A stretch of DNA of 64,000 nt from the NCBI RefSeq assembly GCF_038502225.1, contig NC_091369.1:10074105-10138104 (forward strand), given 5' to 3'. The notes beneath the pieces are model-generated. The model had not been told where the DNA came from and made no database searches. It saw only the letters and a program-made list of their open reading frames with translations. This document shows, in pieces, positions 55,032 through 64,000 of the stretch (its first letter is position 1; each line of letters begins with the position of its first letter). The translations under genes were made by a program, and so were the position numbers. This DNA comes from Cherax quadricarinatus. Its lineage: Eukaryota > Arthropoda > Malacostraca > Decapoda > Parastacidae.

Positions 55032-56106
55032 CCCTTTCAGGGTCCAAGGCCCAAATCTGGAGTCACGCACCAGTGTCCAAGAATTTTCAAAAAAAAAATT
55101 TGTTATTTTTTCTTATGAAATCGTAGAGAATCTTTTTGTGAAGGTAATAAAACAAAAAGTATGAAATTTGGTGGAAAATTGACAAAATTATGCTCTCGTG
55201 AATTTTGATGTGTCAGCGATATTTACGAATCGGCGATTTTGCTGACTTTGACTCCCATTTTAGGCCAATTACATTATTCAAATCAACCAAATTCTTAGCT
55301 ATTTCACTAGTATTACTTCTATTCTATCGACTGAGCACAAGAAATCGCCAAGTCAACTGTTTCAACTACAAAATAAAGTGATCGGAAATTGTTAATTTGG
55401 CCAATTTAACACAAAGTTCAAAATATTCCAATTTCAAAATAGGGTCCAGAATAAACAATGTAGGCATTCCTGGCACTAAACTAACATTTCCTCTGTTCAT
55501 TAGTTATGTTTTGAGGCTTTACAAATAAATTCCATTTTTATTTTTTATTCACATAATGAATTTTTATTCACACCAAAAAATGGAAGATTTACTGTTATGC
55601 AATACTGTAATAATTGTATAAATATCATCACCATATTTATGAATGTATATTAGACCCACCAGCTGACGTGTATTAGACATGTGAGGTCGTTTGTTTACTC
55701 TTGAATATCGGCAAAAATTTAACATTTCCGCTACTTTGAGCTCAGTTTCAAGCCATTTCCAGTGCTAAAACCAATCAAAATCATCTCTATTTTTGTAATA
55801 TGTCTTCCATTCTATCAAATGAGACCAAGAAATCGCAAATACAAATATAAAAAACATACGAAAAAACACTGCAAAGTTGCTGTTTTAATCGAAAAATCAT
55901 GATTTCATTTTTTTTCTCTCATTATACACAGTGTGCTGCAGGATATGTTTTATGTGGTGCACACATACCACATAGATGTATCCTCTCATATCTAGGCCCA
56001 AATGTACCACTCACAGTTTATCAGAGTGAGCTGAGCTCATGGCGTAGATCTACGGTTTGGACACTCACCGTAAAGCCGTAGATCTACGGGACGGACCCTG
56101 AAAGGG
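55032..56106 (-). mobile_element. piggyBac-like MITE, 1075 bp, copy j
   Basis: Inverted relative to copies h and i. Ends CCCTTTCAGGGTCC and GGACCCTGAAAGGG, TTAA at 55028-55031 and 56107-56110. Palindromes CGTAGATCTACG at 56043-56054 and 56077-56088; between them tcaccgtaaagc differs from tgaacgtaaagc of copies h and i. Confidence 0.9.
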
Positions 56107-56370
56107 TTAATCTCATTACTGTATGTAACTATCATATGAGTGTTAATAATATAGTTTCACACTGGACTGACCTTTACAGTACACTATGGCAGTTTAAATC
56201 ATTACATACAGTATTTGCATGTGAAAAATTTACATTGCTGCCTCTGATATAAGCATTACAGGCATGCAATATTACAATTATTAAAACAAAAATATCCAAA
56301 GAAAGTCATCCACATATAAATGAGCATTTCACACTTGAAGGTGATTCCAGTAACATTAGTGTCCTCTTAC

Positions 56371-56544
56371 CTTCTTATATGTGACCACACCACCCTCCCC
56401 AACTCTTCTGTGGCCAATCTTACGTTCTTTATCCCGAAATGTTTCATAGCGGGAAGGGCCAGCATAGGTTTTTGAAATTTGGGAAGTCGCTGTTGTGGGG
56501 GTTTTGATGCCACCATCTTGACCTGCATTTTGTGCTGCTGAGAC
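56371..56544 (-). CDS. PIP5K1: PIP5K exon A (N-terminal KIGHR region)
   Basis: 174 bp, 58 codons, phase 0 at both ends. The intron before it ends ...GAATCTTGCAG and the exon is followed by GTAAGAGG. The peptide starts VSAAQNAGQDGG, continues through a Thr/Ser-rich stretch (KTPTTATSQISKT) and ends ERKIGHRRVGEGGVVTYKK. The IGHR-x-TYKK segment is the conserved element just before the kinase core in type I PIP5Ks. This is the 5'-most exon I can recognise; the start codon must lie in an exon at higher coordinates, which I could not find up to 64000. A methionine two codons upstream, inside the intron-side extension of the frame, lies across the acceptor and is not a credible start. Confidence 0.86.
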
Positions 56545-56796
56545 CTGCAAGATTCAAGAAAATCAGAAATAAATCAATCACACTGAAGCAAGTGATACAG
56601 GTATCCTCATTTTTCTATCTCAGTACAGTATATAAATTAAAACAAAAAACAAAAATGTTTGATATAAACTAAAAACTCTTCCGACATCTCCGTTTTTTCT
56701 TCCCTTGTTCCCTTAATTAAGTCTATCGTTATCATCTCCTGTATTATCACTACTTCTACCAAACACTGTACATAAAAGAATTGCAATGAAATTTTA

Positions 56797-57411
56797 ATTT
56801 TTTTTTATTAACACACTGGCCATTTCTCACCAAGTCAAGACGACCCAAAAAAAAAAAAGAAGAAACACTTTCATCATTATCATTCACTCCATCACTGTCT
56901 TGCCAGATGCATACTTACACTACAGTTAAAAATCTGCACATATCTACACCCCTCCTTCAGAACACAGGTACTGTACTTCCCACCTCCAGGACTCAAGCGC
57001 AGGTCACCAGTTCCTTGAATCTCTTCATAAATGTTTCTTTGCTCACACTCCAACAGCACATCAAGTCATAAAAATCACTTGTCTCCACTCGCTCCTAATA
57101 CACTCACGCATGCCTCCTGGAGGTCCAAGCCCCTTGCACAAAAAACCTCCTTTACCCACTCCCTCCAACCTTTCCTAGGCCAACCCCTACCTCACCTGCC
57201 TTCCACTACAGATTTAAAAGCTCCTTATGTCATTCTATTTCATTCCATCTTTTCTAAATGTCCGAACCACTTCAACAACCCCTCCTCAGCCCTCTGGATA
57301 ATACTTCTATTAACCATGCACCTCCTAATGTCTAAACTACAGATTCTCAGCATAATATTTACACTGCACATTGCCCTCGGACACAACATATCCACTGCCT
57401 CCAGCCTTCTC
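56797..57411 (-). mobile_element. 5'-truncated LINE, copy 9
   Basis: Tail, 3' UTR and C-terminal coding remnants (reverse of GRGWPRKGW, FGHLEKM, RRLEAVDMLCPRAMCSVN) on the minus strand, truncated at about 57411. Confidence 0.78.
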
Positions 57412-57539
57412 CTAAAATACTGAAAATATATTGCATATTACTGAATTGATTAAAATCCTAAAACTAAGTTTATTTTCCTTACTTGGTCGCAGAAAATTTG
57501 GATTTGCAAAGTATGCAATCTGAAATTATTTTGAAAATC

Positions 57540-58058
57540 TTTTCAACTTGGAAAAGCCATTTGTTAGAGATCAGAACACTATTCCTGAGGTACAAGTGAT
57601 TAATGTCGTGAAATGTAAACATTGTGGGTTCAAGCATAGTAGTAGTACTTGTGGGTTTAAAGATTTTTCCTGTAATGAGTGTCATAAGAACGGTCACTTG
57701 AGAAGAGTGCGTAGGGAAAAATCATTAAAAGTGTCTACTAAGGTTGTATCAAAAATCATGTAGTGACAAAAAGGAGACAGTAATGAAATAGCAGTCACCA
57801 AAATAACCTAGAACAAAGACAGTTAAGATGCTTGATGGAGAAAATAGTCCAGCAGACATGGAAGTGATGAGTTTATATGCCATAGAGGATAGTGTTTTCC
57901 ATGAAGGCAGAATAATACGGGTTTATCATTAACAACATACAGACTGACAGTGAGGTGTCCATCTCGACATTATCCAAAGACTGGGTAGAGGCAGTAAAAG
58001 GGCACACTGAGCCATGTTCTAGGAAGGTAACTGCATATAATAATTGGAAAATAAGCCT
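57540..58058 (+). mobile_element. gypsy-type LTR retrotransposon, gag/protease remnant
   Basis: Frame 57548-57763 has a retroviral-type zinc knuckle: CKHCGFKHSSSTC followed by FKDFSCNECHKNGHLRRV. Then degraded text with LYAIEDSVFHEGR and TDSEVSISTLSKDWVEAVKG, like the entry to the aspartic protease (D-S/T-G replaced). It ends where the CR1-like LINE begins; RT-side text reappears at 60.92 kb. Confidence 0.6.
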
Positions 58059-58059
58059 T

Positions 58060-60412
58060 TCACTGTAGAGGTTCAAACCAGTATTAACTCAGGGGTAGGA
58101 AACTGCATCGCTAAAGTTAGAGACGGGATGTTCAGTAAGTTTAATTTTAACAACCATAGAATTAACTGGGAAAAAATAAACCAAGAGCTATCAGACATAC
58201 CCTGGTAATCAGACATGAGCACCCTAAATCCCCACCAGTGCCTAGAGAAGCTGAATACAGAAGCATACAAAGTATGTATGAAACATGTACCATTGAGGAA
58301 ACCCAGAGGAAGATCAGATATAGAGAGAGAGCGTAAGAGATGGTACAGAAGAAGAAAACGGGTTACTGAACTGCTTAAAAACACAAATATGCTATAACAG
58401 AGGAAAGACAGACTTAGCAGAGAGATCACTGAATTAGAGCAAAAACTTAGGATGTCATACCTCACAGAAGTACAAAGGGAACAAAAGGCCAACCAGGATA
58501 TTGCAAGAAACCCAAAATATTTCAATTCCTACGCAAAATCCAAGCAAAGAACTACCTGTATAATTGGACCACTACTGAGAGGAGACTCGTATACTAACGA
58601 TGAACAGGAAATGAGTGAAATCCTAAAAGAACTGTATGAGTCGGTGTTCAGCAACCCACTAAATGACAGCAAGGTAGAAAATGCAGAAATATTTTTCACT
58701 CCAGAAGAAGGCCACACAGACCAACTAACTGGCATTAGTACAAATCCCATAGATTTCGAAAAAGAAATGAATAACAGGCCCACTCACTCAGCACCTGGAC
58801 CAGATTCATGGAATGCTTTATTTATAAAGAAGTGCAAAGTACTACTAGCACTAGCCCTCAGTATTCTTTGGAGAAAGAGCTTAGATCTAGGTGAAATACC
58901 AGAGGCCTTAAAGAGTGCAGACATAGCTAATTTGCACAAGGGAGGTAGTAGAGCACTAGCTAAAAATTACAGACCAGTAGCCCTAACCTCTCACATCATA
59001 AAAATCTTCGAAAGAGTGATGAGACGGCAGGTTACAAATTTCATGGAGCAGCACAACCAACATAACCCGAACCAGCATGGTTTTAGAGCAGGACGATCAT
59101 GTCTGTCACAGCTGCTGAACCATTATGACAGAATTATGAAGGCATTGGAAGACGACCAAAATGCAGATGTGATTTACACAGATTTTGCAAAGGCGTTTGA
59201 CAAATGCGATCATGGAGTGATAGCGCACAAAATGAAGGCCATGGGCATTACGGAGAAGGTAGGCAGATGGATTTTCAGTTTCCTAACACACAGAACACAA
59301 AATGTAGTAGTGAACAGGGCAAGATCCAGCATCAGCGAGGTCAAAAGCCCAGTGCCCCAAGGCACTGTCCTGGCACCTCTGCTGTTCCTCATCCTCATAG
59401 CAGACATAGACAAAAACACCCGGCACACTTTTTTATCATCATTTGCAGATGGCACTAAAATAAGCATGAAAGTCAGTACAGTAGAGGACACTGAAAAAGT
59501 ACAGGAAGACATAAACAGGGTTTTCCAGTGGGCAGTGAAAAAACAACATGACGTTCAATGGTGATAAGTTCCAGCTGCTTAGGTATGGAAAGAATGAAGA
59601 ACTCAAAAGGAGCACTATATACAAAACTCAAGAGGGTCACCAAATAGAACGTAAGGAACACGTAAAAGACCTAGGAATAATTTTGTCAGCGGACCTTTCT
59701 TTTAAAGGCCATAACAAGACAAAGATCACGACAGCCAGGAAGATGACTGGGTGGGTATTGAGAACTTTCAAAACAAGGGAAATAATGCCGATGGTGACAC
59801 TTTTCAAATCGCTGGTGATCCCTCACTTAGAATATTGCTCAGTGCTGACGGCCCTGTTCAGGGCAGGAGAAATATCGGAGCTGGAACAAATACAAAGATC
59901 GTTTACAGCTCACATTGAGCAAGTAAAGCACCTAAATTACTGGGAACGCCTGCAAGTCTTGAACATGTACTCATTGGAGCGGAGGAGAGAGAGGTACATG
60001 ATAATATATACCTGGAAGTTACTCGAGGGCTTGGTCCCAAATCTGCACACTGCCATAACAACATACTGGAGTGAGAGATATGGGAGGAAGTGTAAAATAA
60101 ACCCAGTGAGGAGCAGGGCTGTGGTGAGAACAATAAGGGAACATTGTATCAACATCCGCGGTCCCAGACTTTTCAACATCTTACCAGAAGATATCAGAAA
60201 CACTGTTGGAACAAGTGTTGAAGCCTTCAAGAGGAAACTAGACAAGTATCTTCACCAGGTGCAAGATCAACCAGGCTGTGATGGATATGTGGGGCAGCGG
60301 GCCTCCAGCAGCAACAGCCTGGTTGACTAGGCAAGCACCAGACGAGCCTGGCCCATGGCCGGGCTCAGAGAGTAGATATACTCTCGAAATTCTTCAAAGG
60401 TATATCAAAGGT
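58060..60412 (+). mobile_element. CR1/L2-like LINE, nearly complete RT and C-terminus
   Basis: 5'-truncated non-LTR element. Pre-RT linker from 58068 with stops at 58206-58208 and 58395-58397. RT frame 58452-59564: KNYRPVALTSHIIKIFERVM, HGFRAGRSCLSQLL, DVIYTDFAKAFDKCDH (motif A), VPQGTVLAPLLFLILIADI, and FADG at residues 331-334, where the second catalytic Asp is Gly (GGC at 59451-59453). One extra A in the run 59538-59543 shifts the frame. The second frame 59548-60330 carries the connection and C-terminus (HVKDLGIILSADLSFKGHNK, VIPHLEYCSVLTALF, GPRLFNILPEDIRNTVG). The 3' tail has short tcaaaggta repeats. Confidence 0.8.
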
Positions 60413-60592
60413 AAGGGCTTTATGTAGTGAGGTCAGAGAACAGTAACTTGTGTAGAAAAGCTCTCATGAAAAAGGTAGGAATTTACCTTGCTAGTTTAGT
60501 TGAATCTACCAAAATTAACAAACTAGACAGTGCTGAAGAAATGTTAGATAATTTTAGAGTAGATTATAGTAAACCTATCTCCAGCATTGTGG

Positions 60593-60919
60593 CCATTTTG
60601 TTATTTAACAAGATATTTTGGGCCGGGGTTGAAAGATTTTCCAGACAGTATTCAATATTTGTAAGCTGGTCTCCGAAATGTTAAAAAGTCATGTAACCAA
60701 CATGGTTGATCCAGAAATTAATGTCAAATGAAAACACCATACTATAACAAGATGATTTTTTCAATATTTCAACAATTTTTTTTTTTCATATTTTTGGGGA
60801 AACTTTAACTCGAGACAGGGAATATCATTTTAGGCTTTTTTTTTATAATTCGTAATACAAGCATATAGTAAGTATAAGGGACCAAGACTTTTGAACACCT
60901 CCCTACATACACAAGGGGA
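60593..60919 (+). repeat. Direct repeat, first copy
   Basis: From ttatttaacaagatattttg to acacctccctacatacacaa; partner at 61493-61950. Its last 50 bases are a CR1-like C-terminus (GPRLLNTSLHTQG). Confidence 0.8.
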
Positions 60920-60920
60920 A

Positions 60921-61047
60921 AGTGATGCTGTCCCTAAGTTTGTGAAAGCAAGGCCAGTATCATTCTTTCACAAAGAAATGACTGAGGAAGAATTAGAAAA
61001 ATTAGTGCAGAAAGGCATTACTGAGCCTATATCACACAGTGACTTAA
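60921..61047 (+). mobile_element. gypsy-type pol remnant, start of RT
   Basis: Peptide PKFVKARPVSFFHKEMTEEE followed by LEKLVQKGITEPISHSD matches the KARPxPxxxKxxVxxELxxLxxxGIIEPVxHSxW entry of gypsy/Ty3 reverse transcriptases. Probably the same broken element as 57540-58058. Confidence 0.65.
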
Positions 61048-61384
61048 CCTGATGCCTTTTCCCCCTTCTCCCTCTTCCCCTTTTCTCTTCCCTCTTTCTC
61101 CTTTGGGTTTTCTTTCTTCAACCTTGGGTATTTCATCCATTACTATTATTTTTCCCCCCTATGTGTTCTTGTTCCTACCCTTTGTGGGTCCCTAGCTTCC
61201 TTGCAGTGTTCCTCTTTCTTAAGTCTTTGACTGACACTACTACTACTACTACTACTACTACTATTACTACTACTACTACTACCACCACCACCACCTCTAT
61301 CACTACTTTTCTTCCTTTCCTATTACCTCTCTTGCCATCCCGGTCTGCTGGCTTATATACACTCCCTCCTCTCCTTTTTGTTAG
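61048..61384. repeat. Pyrimidine-rich stretch and (ACT)n microsatellite
   Basis: 61050-61230 is C/T rich; 61231-61298 is (ACT)n changing to (ACC)n. Confidence 0.85.
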
Positions 61385-61492
61385 TGTGACTTTGTAAATG
61401 GTCCAAGTCGGACCAAAACATCATTGTAAGCTCCTCTCTCCTATGTGCGGGTTATTTGTGTGTTGTTCTAGTCATGGTATTGTGCCCTTTCG
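61385..61492 (+). repeat. GGTCC/GGACC hammerhead-like repeat
   Basis: gactttgtaaat, stem GGTCC-aagtc-GGACC, AAAAC, then atcattgtaagctcctctct and CCTATGTGCGGGTTATTTGT. The five-base stem is perfect; the GAAA box is AAAA. Third locus of this repeat. Confidence 0.45.
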
Positions 61493-61950
61493 TTATTTAA
61501 CAAGATATTTTGGGCCGGGGTTGAAAGATTTTCCAGGCAGTATTCAATATTTGTTAGCTGGTCTCTGAAATGTTAAAAAACCATGTAACCAACATGGTTG
61601 ACCCAGAAATTGATGTCAAATGAAAACACCATACTATAACAAGATGATTTTTTTATTATTTCAACAATTTTTTTCATATTTTTGGGGCAACTTTAACTCG
61701 AGACAGGGAATATCATTTTATGCATTTTTTTTATAATTGGTATTTTTTTTTTTTAACAAGTCGGCCATCTTCCACCAAGGCAGGGTGACCCAAAAAGAAA
61801 GAAAATCCCCAAAAAGAAAATACTTTCACCATCATTCAACACTTTCACCTCACTCATACATAATCACTGTTTTTGCAGAGGTGCTCAGAACAGGCGTATA
61901 GTAATAAGTAAAAGGGACTAAGACTTTTGAACACCTCCCTACATACACAA
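61493..61950 (+). repeat. Direct repeat, second copy, with LINE tail inside
   Basis: Same text as 60593-60919 with a LINE 3' tail inserted at 61744-61891; the repeat resumes with gcgtatagtaataagtaaaa. Confidence 0.8.
61744..61891 (-). mobile_element. LINE 3' tail insertion
   Basis: Poly(T), ccatcttccaccaaggcagg, gtgacccaaaaagaaag, UTR to gcagaggtgctcagaaca. Among the shortest LINE insertions here (about 148 bp). Confidence 0.82.
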
Positions 61951-62135
61951 GGGAATTACCAACAGACTCTTAAGATGTTTTGACGAAGGAACTTGACGAG
62001 TTCCTCAAGTCGGTTCCTGATAACCCAGACTGTAGTGCATATGCTGAACTGAGTGAGGCTAGCACCAATAGCCTTGTTAATCAGGCAAACAGGAGGCCTG
62101 GTCCAGAACTGGGCTACAAGGGCAGGTAACCTGCT
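61892..62135 (+). mobile_element. CR1/L2-like LINE C-terminus remnant
   Basis: Text parallel to the end of the 58-kb LINE: TKTFEHLPTYTQG, then DNPDCSAYAELSEASTNSLV and NQANRRPGPELGYKGR. Frameshifted. Confidence 0.6.
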
Positions 62136-63159
62136 CAACAAGATAGCAAGTTGCAAGCACCACCAGCCTAATTAATCCAGCTGTCAACAAAGTGACCTAG
62201 TTAAAGGCTTACCATAGGCCTAGTGATCCCTAAACAACTAGGCAGACACAGGTGAATGTTTTGTTTGTATTGTTTTGTGTTGTACTGATAATACTGTGCT
62301 TATCTTCAAGATAGTGTATCTGATGATGATAATAATGGAATGTTCACTTCTATCTACCAACCTGTCCACTGGAATCTGATACAGCAAAACCTAATACAAA
62401 TGTTACACTCAACTATGTATTGTACATCATGACACAATTTTCACTGGAACAGAATTTTACCACGTACGCACAATACATCAATTAAGATTTTTAACTACCT
62501 TCAATGAAGCTGTCATGCCAACATTGTTCACAAAATATAATGCAAAAATCATTAGTAATTCCTCTAATAAATTATAGAATTGCTTACATAAAAAAAGTAA
62601 ATTGTTAAGTTTAAAAGCAATTATTGAGAGGTAATAACATGTATATGTGATTTACATATACAAAAGCCATTAAATACCAGAAGGTAAGTCTCCAAAAGGA
62701 ATGTCCATGTAAAATAATAACTAGTGCACTCATAAAGGAATAGGATATTATCATACAATTAGAATGAAATATCCTCAGCCTCCAATCCATGTACAACTCG
62801 TTATTAATACAACTGTTGCTTAGGAAACAATTTTAATATGTACCTCCTTTCTCTCCCCAGGAGAAAGGAACATAGTGCACAGAATATGCATGCAAACAAC
62901 AGAGCTGGAGCCATTAAGGAGAGCTGAGCCATGAAACATCCAACACCTCTCAGAGCTAGAACTGACCAGAGTTTGGTACAAGTTGAGTAAAACTGATGGC
63001 AATAGAATATTAAGTGATGCATCATATTGTCCTGCACGTGACACCAAGCGCAGCACAGGTTGTCCACCAGGTACGACTGAAAGATATGTACCACAAGTTG
63101 GGTATACCTGTGATGTATGATATACCTGAGACCAATTTTGTGTGTGTTTCTACAATTCT
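62136..63159. other. Sequence without secure feature
   Basis: AT-rich to 62800. From 63094 to 62804 the minus strand has a 96-codon frame with a hydrophobic stretch (LMAPALLFACIFCALCSFLL) after VVHIFQSYLVDNLCCAWCHV. I do not recognise it; it could be a LINE frame or chance. No PIP5K 5' exon was recognised here. Confidence 0.3.
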
Positions 63160-63250
63160 AATTCAGCAATCTGGCCCGAGGCCAGGCTTCTAGGTGCTAG
63201 CCCTGGTCAACTGGGTTGTTGCTGTTGGCGGCTCATTGGCCCACACATCC
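63160..63250 (-). mobile_element. CR1-like LINE 3'-end remnant
   Basis: Minus-strand peptide like TATTQLTRAST and the complement of gcccgaggccaggcttc match the 60.31-60.36 kb end (SSNSLVDQAST, GCCTGGCCCATGGCCGGGC). Confidence 0.45.
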
Positions 63251-63534
63251 ATCACAGCTTGGGTGGTCTATCATTTGGTATCTCAACACGGAGATACACC
63301 ATGACGCTTTCGAGACAGCCACTGGCATGAGCCTGGAAACAAAGTATTCAAGTCAAGCTAAAACCCAGCTGATACAGAAACTAATCATCAAGAGTTTATA
63401 ATAAGCCCACCCTAACACTAAGGGCCAATTCTTCTGTACTGGTGTCCACAGCATATTTTCCAGTCATATTTGCTGCATCATCTACAATCTTTTTATTTCA
63501 TTTTTGATGCCAAGCCAATGATGGTTCACTTTAA

Positions 63535-64000
63535 GTTGTTGCTTTGCTTCTCTCTAGGCTGGAATACTGCTGTACATTAACAGCCCCTTTTAAGATGAGT
63601 GAAATTGTAGATCTAGAGAGTGTACAGAGAACCTTCACTGCATGTGTAAATTTATGATGTATCGAAACTACTGGAAACATTTCAAGTCCCTCAACCTACA
63701 CTCCATGAATGCAGGTGAGAAAGATGCATGATAATTTACACTTGGAAAATCCTGGAAGGACTGATCTTAAATCAACATGCAGAGATCACTTCCTATGAAA
63801 GGAGGCGGCATTATACCCCCAATGAAATGCAGGGGTGCCATGAGTATACTAAGAGGACAACACAGTAAGTATAAGAGGGCCAAGATTTTTCAACAACATC
63901 CAACCATACATAGGGGGGATTACCAGCAGATCCTTGGTTGTCTTCAAAAAAGAACTTCACGAGCTCTTTAAGTTAGTTCCTGATAAGCTGGGCTGTAGTG
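63535..64000 (+). mobile_element. CR1/L2-like LINE, runs off the right edge
   Basis: RLEYCCTLTAPFKMSEIVDL, ESVQRTFTACVNL, MIIYTWKILEGL-like text (HDNLHLENPGRTDL after frameshifts), RGPRFFNNIQPYIGG and FKKELHELFKLVPDKLGC align with the region 59.82-60.29 kb of the larger copy. Several frameshifts. Confidence 0.7.

Larger units (their letters stand above)
2541..56544 (-). other. PIP5K1: Partial PIP5K type I gene: ten internal coding exons across 54 kb
   Basis: Gene-level entry. PIP5K phosphorylates PtdIns4P on the 5-OH to make PtdIns(4,5)P2 at the plasma membrane, which controls actin, endocytosis and phospholipase C signalling (family knowledge). Seen here: ten exons on the minus strand, each bordered by AG and GT, whose phases chain without error (174, 176, 73, 153, 60, 105, 135, 81, 188 and 133 bp; total 1278 bp, 426 codons). 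They appear in the family's order: [81 protein letters not shown]. Introns are 10485, 7247, 13532, 2473, 12586, 797, 2112, 1021 and 2473 bp, filled mainly by transposons. The initiating exon and the activation-loop/C-terminal exons are not found, so the gene is open at both ends here. The type I assignment rests on the IGHR segment and AMESIQ; paralogue identity cannot be decided. Confidence 0.9.

Noticed and set aside
50619..56081. The same 60-codon frame (MISFFFSHYTQCAAG...) in three places
   Set aside because: It lies in three near-identical MITE copies; repetition reflects element identity, and the more diverged MITEs lack it.
56545..57540. A PIP5K 5' exon just upstream of exon A
   Set aside because: The stretch is mostly LINE copy 9; I found no frame with a Met start, a donor in the right phase and family-like sequence.
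58060..60412. CR1-like LINE as a host reverse-transcriptase gene
   Set aside because: Stops, frameshift and active-site loss, plus related fragments at 61.9 and 63.5 kb, mark it as a decaying mobile element.

Overview
This is a eukaryotic, intron-rich and transposon-saturated genomic window. The mobile elements suggest an arthropod, most likely a decapod crustacean such as a crayfish (inference). They include an abundant APE-type LINE family with a SINE that shares its 3' tail, Penelope-like elements with hammerhead-like folds, Tigger/pogo and piggyBac-like MITEs, and the dispersed 'gcaggaacactgcagcaggcc' type repeat.

The one recognisable host gene runs on the minus strand through almost the whole window. 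It encodes a type I phosphatidylinositol-4-phosphate 5-kinase (PIP5K). I reconstruct ten internal coding exons (56371-56544, 45710-45885, 38390-38462, 24705-24857, 22172-22231, 9481-9585, 8549-8683, 6356-6436, 5147-5334, 2541-2673). They total 1278 bp (426 codons). All have AG/GT borders, their phases join without a frameshift, and the protein order is the canonical one from the KIGHR region to the HDG just before the activation loop. The 5' exon(s) with the start codon and the 3' exon(s) with the activation loop and C-terminus are not visible. The introns (0.8-13.5 kb) make up most of the window.

Layout: 1-3.8 kb, two LINE copies around the last exon seen; 4.7-9.6 kb, five exons tightly hemmed by LINE pieces, plus Penelope-type hammerhead relics; 10-21 kb, a hAT MITE, a LINE with a clean piggyBac-like MITE insertion, further LINE 3' ends, a 1.1 kb piggyBac-like MITE and two full SINEs; 22-24 kb, exon, a Penelope endonuclease ORF between 207-bp inverted repeats, and a 203-bp MITE; 25-28.3 kb, a piggyBac-like MITE and a three-layer nest of Tigger-type elements; 29-35 kb, LINEs, a Tigger element full of other insertions, and SINEs; 36-37.4 kb, a Tigger transposase relic; 38-46 kb, two exons and further LINE/MITE material; 46.5-48.5 kb, a 29-bp minisatellite; 49-56 kb, Tigger derivatives, three near-identical 1.08-kb piggyBac-like MITEs and a GC-rich repeat; 56.4 kb, the 5'-most exon seen; 57-64 kb, a gypsy-type LTR retrotransposon relic and several CR1/L2-like LINE pieces.

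No operon-like or defence system is present and I do not claim a new system. The most unusual signals are: palindromes in the piggyBac-like MITEs that change sequence while staying palindromic; hammerhead-like folds repeatedly arranged as inverted pairs; an RT-less Penelope unit with an open endonuclease frame; four 203-bp MITEs of exactly equal length; the three-layer Tigger nest; and a minisatellite open in all three minus-strand frames. Clade names for the transposable elements come from motif recognition without a database search.
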